Source: Inia geoffrensis
Lineage: Eukaryota; Chordata; Mammalia; Artiodactyla; Iniidae
DNA: 64,000 bases
NCBI GenBank assembly: GCA_036417435.1
Contig: CM070899.1
Coordinates: 156,679,494-156,743,493 of the forward strand
Direction: 5' to 3'
The translations under genes and the position numbers were made by a program. The notes below the pieces were generated by a model. The model was not told where the DNA came from. It did not search any database and saw only the letters and a list, made by a program, of their open reading frames with translations. This document shows positions 31,660 through 43,559 of the stretch, in pieces (the first letter of the stretch is position 1; every line of letters starts with the position of its first letter).

Positions 31660-33785
31660 AAATGAAACAAAAAGAAGTTAATGAAAGGGTTTATGGAATA
31701 TAATCATTCAGGCCGCCCTCCCAGCCCATCTCTCCGGGTCTGCCAGGGCTAAGGGGTTTCCCAGGAAGCAGGACTGTCAGTGGTAAACTCAGGAAAGGCC
31801 TGGGCACAGCAGGACACGCTGGTCACCGTAAGTATAAAACAGCAGTTGACAGGCATATGATGGCCTTCTTCCTTCAGAACCGTCAGTGTATCTCTGTGGC
31901 TGTCTGCCTGATGTGAGATTCAAGGCCACGTTGGAGGCCGTGGGGAGTGGGAAGCCGGACCTCTCCGGCCCTGTGCTCCCTGCTGCTTGCCCTTCCTGCC
32001 GCTACCAACAAACGTGTCCCTGCTCATCCTTCTGGGCTCAGCTCGCCCCAGTGCTGGCCTGCTGACTGCCCCCTCCCACGTTCCCTCATCATCCCCAACA
32101 CTCCTCCTAGCAGGCGGCACACTGTGTTGCGGTTTTCTGTGTGCGTGTCAGTTTCCACCTTTAGGTGGTTAGCAAGTTCAGGGCTGGGCTGACCCATAGA
32201 AGACCCTCGGTGGGCGATGAACAAACAGGACCATGCATGGCCCACCGAGCAATCCCATCCGACATGTCTGCTGGGCCCAGACAACTCACAGGTTTCCTGG
32301 GCACCTCCTGTGTGCCAGGCTCGAGCGCAGCCTCAGCCTCAAGGAGCTTAGAACCACGTGTTCGAAAGGCATCCAGGAGAGCAGACAAAGGAAGCTAGCA
32401 GTGCTTGTTTCATGCCTGCATGATGATAAAACACCACCTAATTCCTATGGCACGAGGGATCAGAAGGTTGAAATGCCCAGGGAGGGCTGCCTGGAATGTG
32501 TGAAGGTGGCAGAGAAGAGGCACCTGTACCAGACATAAGTAGCAACAAGGCAGATGCCTTGTTGTCTAAAAAAAAAGTAAAAATGTAAAAGAAACAGAAA
32601 TGCCAAGTTACAGGAGAGGTTGCTCCCAGCAGCAAGACATGAAAGTAAGTTCCGATGGCCCCTTCTCCAGAAGGAGGGCTGAACAACGTGACCTCCACAG
32701 CTCCTTCCGCATTCTATTATTTAACCTTGGCATTGCCAGCAGGGAGCAAGCCACAGACGCAGGAATTGAGCAGGGGTATTCTGGGTACAGTGCTAGTACT
32801 GACCAAGTGGGTCAGAGCACATGGGAGAGGAGTCTGGACGCGTGGACGGAGCTTGAATTGGGAACACCAGACTCCCCTGGACGTGTTTGGTGAAACAGTG
32901 AGGAGTTTGGGAGCTGGGGGGCGGCAACTATCTCAGGGGCAGGAACTACTGCAGGACGTGAATGTTTGCCTGTGTGCCACCTCTGCTTCCTTCTCTCCTC
33001 CTCACACATTTCTCACAATGGAATTTCAGGGCTTATCACTAACCACAAAGATGGAAATCAATCCAGCCTTTTCCCCCATGGGTCCCCAGCAGTATGACAA
33101 AGGAGACATCAAAGAGCCAGATCGATAGCTGTGAAAGCTCACCTGGAAAAGCATCTTGACTCTGCAGCCACGGTCTGTTTTCCCAATACTTTCCTCTGAA
33201 TTGGGCTTACCCACTTCAAACTACGGGCACATCCCAACCAGGGCAGAGCCCGCTGTGGTCAGCAGGATGGAGGGGTGGACCAGGGGGGGAAACAGGTGCT
33301 CGTGTGCAGGGGGGGTCAAAGGGGAGGACGCTTGGGAGGGGCTGGTGGGCGCAATCTCAGGCTCTTTCTCCAATCTCATCAGGTGTATCAGACGCTCCCC
33401 TTTGCCCCAGGGAGGAAGAGTAAGAGGCAGGCTCGGAAAGCCTTCAGGGAGCAAGGAGATCATAGCTCCCTGTCTCTGGAGGTAGCAGGTGCTGGGTCCC
33501 ATGTGGGGTCCCCACAGATGTCTTTATGGCCACTGGTGCTCCAGACTCCAGTCTGGTTTTGCCTGTTGGTCTTACGCTCCTATGCACGTGCAGGGTACAG
33601 GAGGGAGGCTTTGTTCCATCTGCACAGGCTCTACAGGAACCCTACAGTTGAGTAGGTACCAGTTATGGATCCAAACAGAGCATTACGTTTAACTCCTACC
33701 TTCCCAATGGCAGTCGTAATCAAAGGCTGTGACCCATTTCTCTCCAGAAAGCATAGAGGATGTCAGAGTCCAACTTGTGACAGGG
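31660..33785. other. Low-repeat interval
   Basis: About 2.1 kb of mostly unique DNA. A short antisense L2-like piece is at 32285-32360 ('gggcacctcctgtgtgccaggctcg', 'ctcaaggagcttagaac'). Open frames of 70-157 codons occur on both strands without known domains. A G4-capable run is at 33309-33349. Confidence 0.45.
33309..33349 (+). repeat. G-quadruplex-capable G-rich run
   Basis: G-tracts of 7, 4, 3, 4 and 3 (33309-33315, 33321-33324, 33334-33336, 33338-33341, 33347-33349) with loops of 5, 9, 1 and 5. Two more runs lie upstream at 33272-33275 and 33283-33289. Confidence 0.75.
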
Positions 33786-33789
33786 GCCT

Positions 33790-33995
33790 TGATGAGAAGG
33801 GCATGGGATCATAGTAAACAGAGCTGGGTTTGAATCTTAGACAACTACCAACTTCGAGATGCTGCATGAGGTGTCACTCTCCAAGGTACTGTTCCATCAT
33901 CAGTACGCCGATGATAGTATCACAAGATGCTGTGGGAATTATTGATAATGTGTGAGACTGTCACGTAGAGGTGATTACTAAATAGCAGGATCTTC
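33790..33995 (+). mobile_element. MIR relic, sense
   Basis: 'agagctgggtttgaatctta', 'ctgtgggaattattgataatgtgtg' and 'gattactaaatag' follow MIR order, but the middle is poor. Confidence 0.6.
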
Positions 33996-33999
33996 CTCA

Positions 34000-34315
34000 C
34001 CTGTGTAACAGCCTGTCACTCCAGGCAAACATCACCACCCCTAGCCCTGGGCAGGACTTGACTCAAGTTCTCTGGCCAGATCTCTGCAGCTCCAGCATGG
34101 GTTCCAGCATCCAGGCTGTGCTGCCAGATCCTGGGCTGCAAAGTCCCTATGGCCTCATAAGTCTGCAGGATTGAGGCTGCTGCACTCCTTCTGTCTCGTT
34201 CCAAATTGCCTCTGGAATGGAGATGGGGTAAGATGTACAGATGACACTGTATAGCATCACCCTTTAAGCCTGTAACAAGGTAACCAAGCCTATGCCGTAG
34301 CGATGATCAGTTCAT
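34000..34315. other. Unassigned interval
   Basis: No repeat or exon recognised. Confidence 0.35.
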
Positions 34316-34319
34316 GCAC

Positions 34320-34460
34320 ATCCAGGGATTCCAGCTCCTGCTCTGCCGCCAACCACTGAGCAGGTCCCTGCACCTCCTAGAGCCTTAATCTCCTCATCTA
34401 CAAAATGGGATGACATGACCTTCCTTGAAGGCGGGTTTGTCACCCTGGGTGTGAGCACTT
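34320..34460 (+). mobile_element. MIR relic, sense
   Basis: 'ttccagctcctgctctgccgcc', 'cttaatctcctcatctacaaaatgggatg'. Confidence 0.82.
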
Positions 34461-34464
34461 CTTT

Positions 34465-34765
34465 GTAAGCTGCCAAGATGTATGCAATTGGAAGGGGTGG
34501 CGATTATGGAAGGCACATTTGTTGCCGTGGGAAATGCAGGCACTGGACCATTTTCTCATCTTTCCACAGGTTGCTAGAATCACAACTTATAATTAACGCA
34601 CAGTGATATGGCTTGACCCAGTTTCCCAAATTAGAATGTTTCAACTACAACTGATGAAAGATGTGAAATTCTTGTCTTCCTAGCAGAACTAGCTGGATAA
34701 ACCTCCTTTCCCTGGGCTTCAAGTTTTCTTCAGAGCTAATGAATAAATACACACGTTAAGCAAAT
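34465..34765. other. Unassigned interval
   Basis: Possibly includes degraded repeat; nothing firm. Confidence 0.3.
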
Positions 34766-34769
34766 GTAT

Positions 34770-35030
34770 AAATTCGCTTATTCAATAAATATCGATTGAG
34801 CACCTACTCAGCACCATTTATTATGCTTAACACTTTACCTGACTTATCCATTTAATCCCCACATGAATTCTGTGAGGTGGGCATCCTGATGTGAAAATTA
34901 GGAAACTAAGGCTCAGAGGGGTTAGGTTACTGGATCAACGCCATGCACCTAGAAAGCGACAAAGCACAATTAAACCCAAGTTTTCTTGACCTCTCATGCA
35001 CCTGCTCTTTCATGATACCACGTGGCTTCT
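34770..35030 (-). mobile_element. MIR, antisense, nearly full length
   Basis: 'gattgagcacctactcagcacc', 'tccatttaatccccacatgaattctgtgaggtggg', 'aggaaactaaggctcagagggg' and 'catgataccacgtgg'. Confidence 0.88.
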
Positions 35031-35034
35031 CCAG

Positions 35035-35390
35035 GCCCCTAGGAAGGGGAGTTAAGGTTATGTCTGGTAGAAGGAAGGAGTAGGGATGGACCACAAATTA
35101 CGGCTGTCGTGTGCCGCAGTGTCACCACATTAAACATCTCAACCTTTCCTGGGACCCAGCCATTCATCCTGCTTCCCATCTCCAGGCAGGTGGCCCCTGG
35201 AATGCACTTACTGCCCCTGTTCTCCTGGCCGAACTCATCAGCTCTGCACCACTGTGCAGCTGCCTTGTCCTCAACCTTGATTCTGACTTGTTTCACTTTC
35301 TACCACCCCAGGTCCATCTAGGAATGGGCTGGCACTGAACTAGGCACCCCATCTCCCTTGGACCCCTTGGGCTGGTGGGCAGCAGCTGGG
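35035..35390. other. Unassigned interval
   Basis: No repeat or exon recognised. Confidence 0.35.
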
Positions 35391-35394
35391 CAGT

Positions 35395-35590
35395 ATAAGG
35401 CATGGAGTCAGACAGAGTGAGGCACTTCTGATTGCTCTCCATTTGAGAAAGTAACTGGTTTCTCTGTGCCTCCGTTTCCTTATCTGAAAGTTGAGGGTAA
35501 TCCCTGTCTCACAGGGTTGCTGAGAGTCCTAATGGGATAAGGTAATACATGTGTGGCATACAGTAGGCACTCAGCAGGTGCTATTTCCTT
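35395..35590 (+). mobile_element. MIR, sense
   Basis: 'catggagtcagacagagtgagg', 'ctctgtgcctccgtttccttatctg', 'gtctcacagggttgctgagag' and 'cagtaggcactcagcaggtg'. Confidence 0.9.
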
Positions 35591-35639
35591 CACCTCCCCT
35601 CCCCATACCTGCAAAGTACAGCAAATGGTACATTCTGAT

Positions 35640-36010
35640 TATGTTACGTTTTCCTCTGTGATTTCTTAGTTTTAAATATTTAACTCTCATGTTGGTGAGT
35701 AGGGTAAGGTACAAACCCAATTCCTTTTTCAAACTCAATCTTCAGTATTCCAACATGATTTATGAAGTGAGCTTTCCCTTCCATATTGCTTACTCATCAC
35801 ATATGACAGTCTCTCATATAATTTGGTCTAATTCTTGGCCCTCTTCTGCATACCTTAAGGTATAGTTTTCTCTTTGTAGCTGCACTCCAGCTGTTTTTAG
35901 TACTATTTGCTCTAAACTAGGTTTTTATAACCAGGCAGATAAATCTTCCCCACCCTTGCTCTCCCACCCCCATCTGAATTATTTATTTTTCTTGGCCATT
36001 TATTCTTCCA
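35640..36010 (-). mobile_element. Old L1M fragment, antisense
   Basis: 'tagggtaaggtacaaacccaatt', 'ccaacatgatttatgaagtgagc' and 'tttttataaccaggcagataaatcttcccc' follow antisense L1, strongly diverged. Confidence 0.55.
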
Positions 36011-36144
36011 GCCATGCTCTTGTCAGGTTCCAAGAGCAGTTCTGGAGCTTTAAATGAGGATTTGCTGGGTACACAGAGGATGTGAGGGCTAGCACTTTGG
36101 GGAACTTTTGTCTAAATCCCACAAGCCTTGAAATCTCAAGTGGT

Positions 36145-36256
36145 CACACACACACACACACACACACATACACACATACATGCACATACACAGTACACAT
36201 ATATGCGCACACATACGTGGACATACACACGTACACATATACACACACATACACAG
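36145..36256. repeat. (CA)n microsatellite, compound
   Basis: A pure CA run (36145-36168), then imperfect CA/TA/TG steps to 36256. Frames through it give His-Thr repeats only. Confidence 0.97.
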
Positions 36257-36479
36257 CCAACCCTGCTCCCTGCTTGCCCCTCCAACACTTCCCCACCGAT
36301 AGGAAGACGACAGTAAATGACAGCCATCTGGTACCCAATTATGACCCCTTGCCAGGCCTGCCTCGTGTTGAAAGGCATAGGGATGAGGCTGGAAATTAGT
36401 CCAGTGATGGGCAAGTTCAAGGGAAATCCTAAGAACCTCGGAGTCTAGACCTGCTTTACTAGTTTCCCATTACACTGAC

Positions 36480-37060
36480 CTCTAAGGCATTTGACTAACC
36501 CAGTGGATTTCCAGGTGGAGGGCTCCCTACCAACAGCCCCTGGGAACCTGATAGAAATGTAAATTCTTGGGCCTTACCCCAAGAATTGAATCTGGGTGTG
36601 GAGCCCAGCCATCTGTTTTTTTAACAAGCCTCCCTATAAGGCCAACTGGCCTGAGGCAGGGGAACACAATCAGATTCACAGGTTGCATCACACCGAAACT
36701 CTCCGGACCACCCAGTTCCAGGAACTGACCTGAGGACTTTGCACCCGGCCCAGCCTTCCCGCCTTTCGAGGGGCGGGACTAACGGTTCCCCAGGATACCC
36801 GAAAAGACCACCAAATAAGGAATACCCTGCGCCCTCCCAGATTCACCACACCCCTTTCCCTTCTTCCCCTATAAAATCTTGCCCAACCCTCGCCCGGGTG
36901 CGACCTCTCTGACCCCTTTCTCTCGGACCCGTGAACCTCGCCCGGGAGCGCTCCCTGATAAAGCTCACTTGAAGCTTTCCTCTGCTTCGCGGTGCCGTTT
37001 GTTAAGATCCGACCTTACACTCCCCATAACTGAATGCTTGAAATTGAGAGCCACTGGATT
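36480..37060. mobile_element. MER5A-type hAT element split by an LTR
   Basis: First part: 'cccagtggatttccaggtgg', 'ctgggaacctgatagaaatgtaaattc', 'gtggagcccagccatctg', 'taacaagcctcc'. Last part (37020-37060): 'gaatgcttgaaattgagagccactgg'. An ERV LTR separates them exactly where MER5A reads 'ccctccaggtgattctgatgc'. Confidence 0.85.
36652..37018 (+). mobile_element. Solo ERV1-type LTR
   Basis: U3: GC-box-like GGGGCGGGAC, a CArg-type CCAAATAAGG (36811-36820), and a TATA box CTATAAAAT (36869-36877). R/U5: CpG-rich pyrimidine-rich region and a variant poly(A) signal GATAAA (36957-36962) before 'gctcacttgaagctttcc'. I place the ends at TGAGGCAGGG and CTTACA (TG...CA, 367 bp); no clear TSD, so they may be off by some bases. 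MER5A resumes right after, so there is no provirus. Layout is typical of gammaretrovirus-like LTRs; the high CpG content suggests moderate age. Confidence 0.75.
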
Positions 37061-37960
37061 AAACAAGCATAGATTTACTCAAAGTCTACCTCTGCTTATT
37101 TCTGAGATCTCAGGCATGCTGGTAGCCTGGTCAGCTGCACAAAAGAAATTTTGAAGGATGCCTGCAAATGTAGGAGAGCTGCGACGAAGCCAGATTCGTT
37201 GTATCAGTAATTGGACCACACGTGACCTACACATGAGGAGGGTCAATATCTTCACAAAATTACTCCTGCTTGCCAGGAAAATGCAAGTCTCCTTCTGCTC
37301 TGGGGCAGGAATCACAAGTATTACGGTTTTCTCTCTCTACCCGGTCATTCTCTACCCGGTCACAAACATCCTGCATTGAGTTTCTTCCAAAGTACTTAAC
37401 TATATTTTGTTACTGTGCATGGGCTCTCCTTAGCTGTGGATTTTCTAACTGATGATGCCTGGTATTCATCTAGCATCCTGAGCATTCATCGGTCGGTAAT
37501 CACTCATTTTTCTGACCTCTTTATTTCTTGTCCTTTTTGACAACTGGTTTGTCTTTTTCAAGGTGTCTTTTGAATAATAATACTGCCTACTTTGGGCCTG
37601 ATGTTTATTATTTGCATTTCTGCTTCAGGGGCCCAGCTGGAGGAGTGGACAGATTTTGACAAAAGACGGTGGAAGGAAGGGCATTTAGGGGGCCAGACCT
37701 GTCGTGGAACACGCTTCCCACCTGGCCACCTACCTGAGCTTAACGTAGCCTTTGGGATTCACCTGGAAAATTCACCTTTGGGTTTTTGGAGTTTTTTTTA
37801 ACCTTTGTTTTAATCCAAGTTTTAAAACTTGTTTGCATAGAGTTATACAGACAATTCTGTAATCATTCTTTTACTTTAGCTTTTATGGATCCAATTTTGT
37901 ATATAACTCTTGGATCCATACTGACTTTCTTCGCATGTGAAGAATAAGGTAACGTTACAG
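37061..37960. other. Mostly unassigned interval
   Basis: Contains a direct repeat TCTCTACCCGGTCA (37336-37349 and 37351-37364, one base different at its start) and an antisense L1-like fragment near 37555 ('ttcaaggtgtcttttgaat'). No exon recognised. Confidence 0.35.
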
Positions 37961-37982
37961 GGAAGAACAAAATCTGGCTACA

Positions 37983-38429
37983 TGTTAGATCTGTTTCTTT
38001 TACTCCCGTTGCTTTTGTTCACTAAAAGGATACTGTTTATACATAATGGCCTGCCTTGGGGAACCCTGCCCCTCTGCCTGAATGTTAAACCAAAGTGCCT
38101 TTGTTCAGGGAAGCATCCTGACCCTGTCCACCTGTGGATGGCTGCAAGAAAGAAGAAATTAACACATCCTCTCCTGGCGGCTGGCCATTCCAGGGGATAT
38201 TTGCAAGACTTATGGTCTTTTTACTTTACTTCCTCACCTTCTCCCCGTCTCTGTTCTATAAAGAAACTGGCATCCAGGCCCTGATAAGACGGTTATTTAG
38301 AGACATTAGTCTGCCATCTTCTGGGTCTTCCGGCTTTCCGAATAAAGTCGTATTCCTTTGCCTCAACACCTCGTCTCAGATTCATTGGCCTGTCACGCGG
38401 CGAGCAGAGCGAGCTTGGACTTGGTAACA
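37983..38429 (+). mobile_element. Second ERV1-type LTR
   Basis: TATAAAG at 38257-38263, AATAAA at 38341-38346 about 80 bases later, then a U5 ending 'gcttggacttggtaaca' (38429). A TGTTA start at 37983 would pair with the TAACA end, but the 5' edge is uncertain (possibly as early as 37936). It is not alike in sequence to the LTR at 36652, so the two are not one provirus. The window shows no gag, pol or env. Confidence 0.7.
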
Positions 38430-39301
38430 GTAAGAAATCATTTTTTTCCTTCAGATAACTAACTAGTTTTCCCAATGCCGTTTATTGAATGCCCCATCCG
38501 TACTGATAAATTTAATGATGCCATTTTAATCAAATACTCCTTTCCCATATGTGCTTGAATTTATTTTTTGACTCTCTTACATTGATTTCTTGGTCTATTC
38601 CTACTCTGAAATGTCTGTGGCCTTAAACAATGGTTTAATATACCTGATAGTATCATAGTGATATTTGTTATTCTTTTTCAGATCTTCCTCTGCTTCCATT
38701 CATGTGTTTATTTTACGAGATGAAATTTAGCTTTAATAGATCAAATTCCAAACAAAATTCTATTGGTAATTGGGCTAGGAACACACTGAATTTAGAGATT
38801 AAATTCAGGAATTAAAACTATCCTACTGAATAGCCTTCCAAAGGAAAACAAGGGAGGTTTTTCACTTACTAAAATAATTTGTGTAGCTTTTAATAGGAAT
38901 TTAAAGTTTTTAGCATAGGGTTAGGACTACACTGTACTGTACTATATAAGGTTAGGACTGTGCTAACATTGATTAATACATTTGTTCTTAAGTATTTTTA
39001 TGTTTCTATTGTAAATGGCATCTTTTCTTCCCTTAGATTTTCTAAATGGTTATTATTTGTAATATAGTAAAGTTTTGATTTTTGGCATAAACTTTAACCA
39101 GATGCCTCTTCCTTTCTAAGTTTTGTACCTCTTATGTCTTTCTCATATATGATAGTGGGAGTTCTTGTTTCTGACTTTAACGGGAATGTTTCTGGCTTTT
39201 GACATTAAGTTGTGCTAGCTTTTTGGATGGAGGATTATAATATTTTATAATGTTAAGGAAATATCCATTAGTATTTATTTTGTTAATTTAAAAAAAACTG
39301 A

Positions 39302-39475
39302 GGGACTTCCATGGTGGTCCAGTGTCTAAGACTCCATGCTCCCAATGCAGGGGTCCCAGGTTCGGACCCTGGTTGGGGAACTAGATCCCACATGCCACAA
39401 TTAAGAGTTCACATGTTGCAGCTAAAGATCCCACATGCGGCAACTAAGACCTGTCACAGTCAAATAAACAATTTC
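39302..39475 (+). mobile_element. CHR-1-like SINE
   Basis: GGGACTTCCATGGTGGTCCA, B-box region GGTTCGGACCC, 3' half 'gcagctaaagatcccacatgcggcaactaag', A-rich tail. Confidence 0.88.
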
Positions 39476-39959
39476 TTTTAAGTGGTGCTAATAATTTCTG
39501 CATAAAAATCAAAAAAGGTTAAGATTTTAAATAAGTAAATAAATAAATAAAATAAAAACAAATGGTTGCGCGATAGCAAATGCATTCTTTAGCATAAAAT
39601 TTTGTAATATTAAACCATCCTTACATTCTTAAAATTTATCTTTCTTCATGTATCTTTCTTTTAGTGTCTCCTGCTTCTCTTTGCTGATATTTTATTAAGG
39701 ATTTTTGCATTAGTTGTCATAACTGAGTTTGATCTGTAGATGTCTTTCTTTTTTCTTTCACCTTTTTGTTTCAGGCTTTGGTAAAGTTTTGGGTGAGATT
39801 CTCCTGTCTCTGGAAACAGTTTCAGTAGCACTGTGGTTATCTGTTTCTCAAAGGTTTGGAAGAAGTTACCTGTGAAATCTAGGGACTTAGTACTTTTTAA
39901 AGAGAGTAGATTTACTACGATTTTATCAATTGAGTTCTGTACCTTAGGACCTTTATTAT

Positions 39960-40072
39960 TTTTTTAACATCTTTATTGGAGTATAATTGCTTTACAGTGG
40001 TATGTTAGTTTCTGCTGTATAACAAAGTGAATCAGCTATACACATACATACATCCCCACCTTCGAACCTTTA
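39960..40072 (-). mobile_element. L1 3'-end fragment, antisense
   Basis: 'catctttattggagtataattgctttacag' and 'ctgctgtataacaaagtgaatcag' are the last 110 bp of a cetartiodactyl-type L1. Confidence 0.88.
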
Positions 40073-40701
40073 AACAGTCATCATAACTCCTTGTATTTTC
40101 CGTACGCATGGAATTCACCTACGAAACCAGCCTCATCCTTGTGGAGGTGGGATGGTTGAAAGGGGTAGGTCTTAGGTCCCTTTCCCAATTTCTTCCATGG
40201 TCTGACTCCTCTTTATTAAATTTTGATGACATAATTTTTTTAGAAAATTATGCATTTTATCTAGATTTTCTAATGTTAACCACAGAGGTTGTGCAAAGCA
40301 CTCTATAATCATTTTTTAAAATTTAAGTTCTTTTTTTCTTAATTCAAATTTTGTTTGAGTTTTCTCTCCACTTAAAAGGCAGTGGTTATTATATTTTATA
40401 ACTTTTTCAGCAAATCTTCAATTTATGTTCTTGAATCTCTGTATCACTTTTTTTCTGTCTTCTAAATTGCTTGCTGCTTTTCTTGTTATTAGTGTCTTCT
40501 CTCTACTTTCTTAGGTTAGTTTAATTATGTTTTCTAAATTCTTATATTAATTGCTTAATTTTATTTCATTTCATTCTTTCTTACTTAGTAGCATAGATAC
40601 GTAAGGTAGTAATTTTTTCCAAACACTGCTTTAGCCACATTCTATAGTGTTTAATATGCAGTGTTTATTGTGTCATCACATTTTATTTTTGTGGATATTC
40701 T

Positions 40702-41032
40702 AGAGCAGAACTACCAATAGAAATATAATGTGACATCATCTGTCATTTTACAGTGTACGGTATCCACATTTAAAAAGTAGAAGAAACAGGTGAAATTATT
40801 TTAATAATATTTATTATTTAACCCAGTACACCCCAAATATTATCATCTAAACATGTAATCAATAAAAATATCAATACATTAATGAGATATTTTACATTCT
40901 TTTTTCATGTTAAGTCTTGGAAATCCAGTGTGTTCACACTCACAGCAGTTCAGACTAGCCACGTGTCAAGCGCCACGTTTCAATAGCTATGTGGGGCTAG
41001 TAGCTACCATATGGAGCTGCACTGCTTCAGAA
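40702..41032. mobile_element. hAT-type (MER3-like) element
   Basis: 'gagcagaactaccaatagaaatataatgtga', 'gaaacaggtgaaattattttaataatat', 'caaatattatcatctaaacatgtaatc', 'agatattttacattc' and 'gactagccacgtgtcaagcg'. A related terminus is at 56640-56720. Confidence 0.85.
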
Positions 41033-41402
41033 TTTCAGCTTTGGTCTCCTCTACGACAGAGGTGTTTAAGGAATAGATTAAGACGTAAGCAGAGTTAGGC
41101 TTTTTGTTTATGTTTTGTCTTTATAGTTTGATTACACTGAGATCAGGGAATATGATCTATTCGATTGTTGATGGGAAAATATATTTTCCATTTTTTGAAA
41201 CTGGCTGATGTATGTCATATTAATATTAATCATGTTTTAAAATAAATGTTCCATAGGTCCTTGCAGAAGAGATAATTTGCCTGTTTTTTGGGTGTAGTGT
41301 TCATTCCATTGTTATGTCTATTATGTTGGGAGAGGTCTACCATGAACCAAGTGATATACATCTATTTACCATAAAACCACCATGAACTAATGTAACATGT
41401 CC

Positions 41403-41700
41403 TATATTATAATTATTATTATTATTTGGCTGTGTTGGGTCTTCGTTGCTGTACATGGGCTTTCTATAGTTGTGGCGAGAGGGCTTCTCATTGCAGTGGC
41501 TTCTCTTGTTGCAGAGCACAGGCTCTAGGTGCATGGGCTTCAGTAGCTGTGGCTCGCGGGCTCTAGAGTGCAGTCTCAGTAGTTGTGACATATGGGCTTA
41601 GTTGCTCCGCAGCATGTGGGATCTTCCCAGACCAGGGATTGAACCCATGTCGCCTGCATTGGCAGGCAGATTCTTATCTACTCTGCCACCAGGGAAGCCC
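41403..41700 (-). mobile_element. CHR-type SINE, long form
   Basis: Tail (ATT)n, then GGCTGTGTTGGGTCTTCGTT, ending CCACCAGGGAAGCCC. Sense B box GGTTCAATCCC. Confidence 0.92.
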
Positions 41701-41842
41701 TCCTCTTATTATTTTGTATCTATTCATTTCCCTTTTCTTTTTGGCAGCTTCTAAAAAGTTTACATTGATGTTATTTTACTTAGTATTTAAGGATTTCATT
41801 GGAAACCGTAAATTTTATCTGTATGAAATTCCCCCTTTTGTG

Positions 41843-41848
<6 letters not shown>

Positions 41849-41881
<33 letters not shown>

Positions 41882-42071
41882 GGTACGCGGGCCTCTCACT
41901 GTTGTGGCCTCTCCCGTTGTGGAGCACAGGCTCCGGATGCGCAGGCTCAGCGGCCACGGCTCACGGGCCCAGCCGCTCCGCGGCATGTGGGATCCTCCCG
42001 GACCGGGGCACGAACCCGCATCCCCTGCATTGGCAGGCGGACCCTCAACCACTGCGCCACCAGGGAAGCCC
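41849..42071 (-). mobile_element. CHR-2-like SINE
   Basis: A T run of about 30 followed by GCGGTACGCGGGCC. TSD TGTGTTTCTC at 41839-41848 and 42072-42081. Confidence 0.96.
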
Positions 42072-42339
42072 TGTGTTTCTCATTTTATCTTACATTTTTA
42101 TTGATGTTAATATACTTCTGCTTTTGTTTGCATTTTCCTTTTGTTTGCATTTTACTGATCTGAATTGCTCTTTTAGATGAGTTTTTTTGTAGACAGCATA
42201 CAGCTGGGTTTTCACTGAGCTGATATATACTGTCCAAGTAACCAGTAAACACAGAGAATATGGTCAGAGAAAAACAAAATATTTCCTCCACTCCCAGTGA
42301 ATACGATCTATCCCTAGAAGGAAGATAAGAGCTCTTACG

Positions 42340-42545
42340 TCTATAGCAGGATCTCAACCTCGACACTATTGACTTTGGGGGCTCGATGATTCCTTGCGGT
42401 GGGGCTGTCCTGTGCACTCTAGGATATTTCACAGCATCCCTGGCTTCTACCCACTAAGTACCAGTAGCACTCCCCCATCCCCACCCCTGGTTGTGATAAC
42501 CAAGAATGTCTCCAAACATTGCCAAGTGTTTGTCGGAGGACAAAG
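42340..42545 (-). mobile_element. MER20-type hAT element
   Basis: 'ggatctcaacctcgacactattgac', 'ctgtcctgtgcactctaggatatttcacagcatccctgg', 'aatgtctccaaacattgcc'. Confidence 0.88.
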
Positions 42546-42549
42546 ATCT

Positions 42550-43555
42550 CCCCTGTTTAGGAAGGGCCCTTCCGCACCTAGAAGGGCCGCTCCACACCTT
42601 TCTCTCAGGCTTCTCACCCACCTATCCACACCTGTTCCCTCCAAATACAGGTTTCAGAGTGAGATGTATGGCAGACATGCTGCTTCTCAGCTGTGGAGAA
42701 AGCCCCTGCTCTGAGTTCTAGAAACCTTCATCTCTGATGACGCCTTTCACATTTTGTGGTCAGAGGTTTCAGTCCTTGCCTTACTTGAACATGACCCCTT
42801 GATCCTCTGCCGGTGTGCCTCCTCTGTTTCTTATTAAGTGTGCGGAGAAGGAGGTTACATGTTCGTCTGTACTCCACCATCATCCACAGCCATCTCCCCT
42901 CTAGTCCCCAATCTGAGCTCTTTACCCTGCATGTCTGACAGAGAGATGTCAGGTTTCAGTAAAACAATAATTAAATCTATAGTCAACTCTGATCAGATGG
43001 CATTAAACAGAGGAACACGGAACAAGGAACAATGTTCTCTGAAGGGAGAAATATTTTTACATGAATATTTTGGTATTTGTTAATGTACTGGAATTAATAG
43101 AGAGGTGTAGGAGGTGCTGAATAAAAATCCAATTTGTACTGATTATTCCCAAATTAAGATTAGCACAGAAACCTGTCTGGAGTGGGAGGCGAAGTCTGCT
43201 GTTCCAAAGAAGAGGTTTTTAAAGGTGTAGGTGGGGTGAGTGAGAGAAACTGAACGTAAATGTTCTTGCAAAAAGAATGAGGAAAGAGCCCGTGGATCTC
43301 CTGATAGCCAGGGGCATCCCTTCGAGAAGGCCCAGCCCTCAGCCCAGAGATGACCAGCAGGGGCTATTCCCTAATCCTGACCCTTCCAGCATCCCTTAAA
43401 TTCATTGGGTAGCTTACGGTTTACAAAGAGCTTTTGTATATTTAGCATTTCAAATGAAATGGATAAATACACACGATAGCCTAATAAAAGGATTTATTAT
43501 GGGATTCCTAAATAGATGGAGATATTTGAATAAGTTATATTAGTTGCATAGAACT
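42550..43555. other. Low-repeat interval
   Basis: About 1 kb with no recognised repeat or exon. Confidence 0.4.
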
Positions 43556-43559
43556 ATTA

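Larger units (their letters stand above)
38440..42225 (-). mobile_element. Old L1M, antisense, with five later insertions
   Basis: Landmarks in order: 'ttttcccaatgccgtttattgaatgcccc' (38467), 'tcttggtctattcctactctg' (38590), 'aacaaaattctattggtaattgggctagg' (38750), 'ccacattctatagtgttt' (40630), 'gatcagggaatatgatcta' (41143), 'gtagacagcatacagctggg' (42190). Inserted: two SINEs of older type (39302, 41403), a young SINE (41849), an L1 tail (39960) and a hAT element (40702). Coding frames are gone. Confidence 0.8.

Noticed and set aside
36082..36420. His-Thr and Cys-Val repeat frames
   Set aside because: Translation of a compound CA microsatellite.
36652..38429. One provirus with two LTRs
   Set aside because: The two LTRs are not alike, MER5A resumes directly after the first, and no gag, pol or env lies between.
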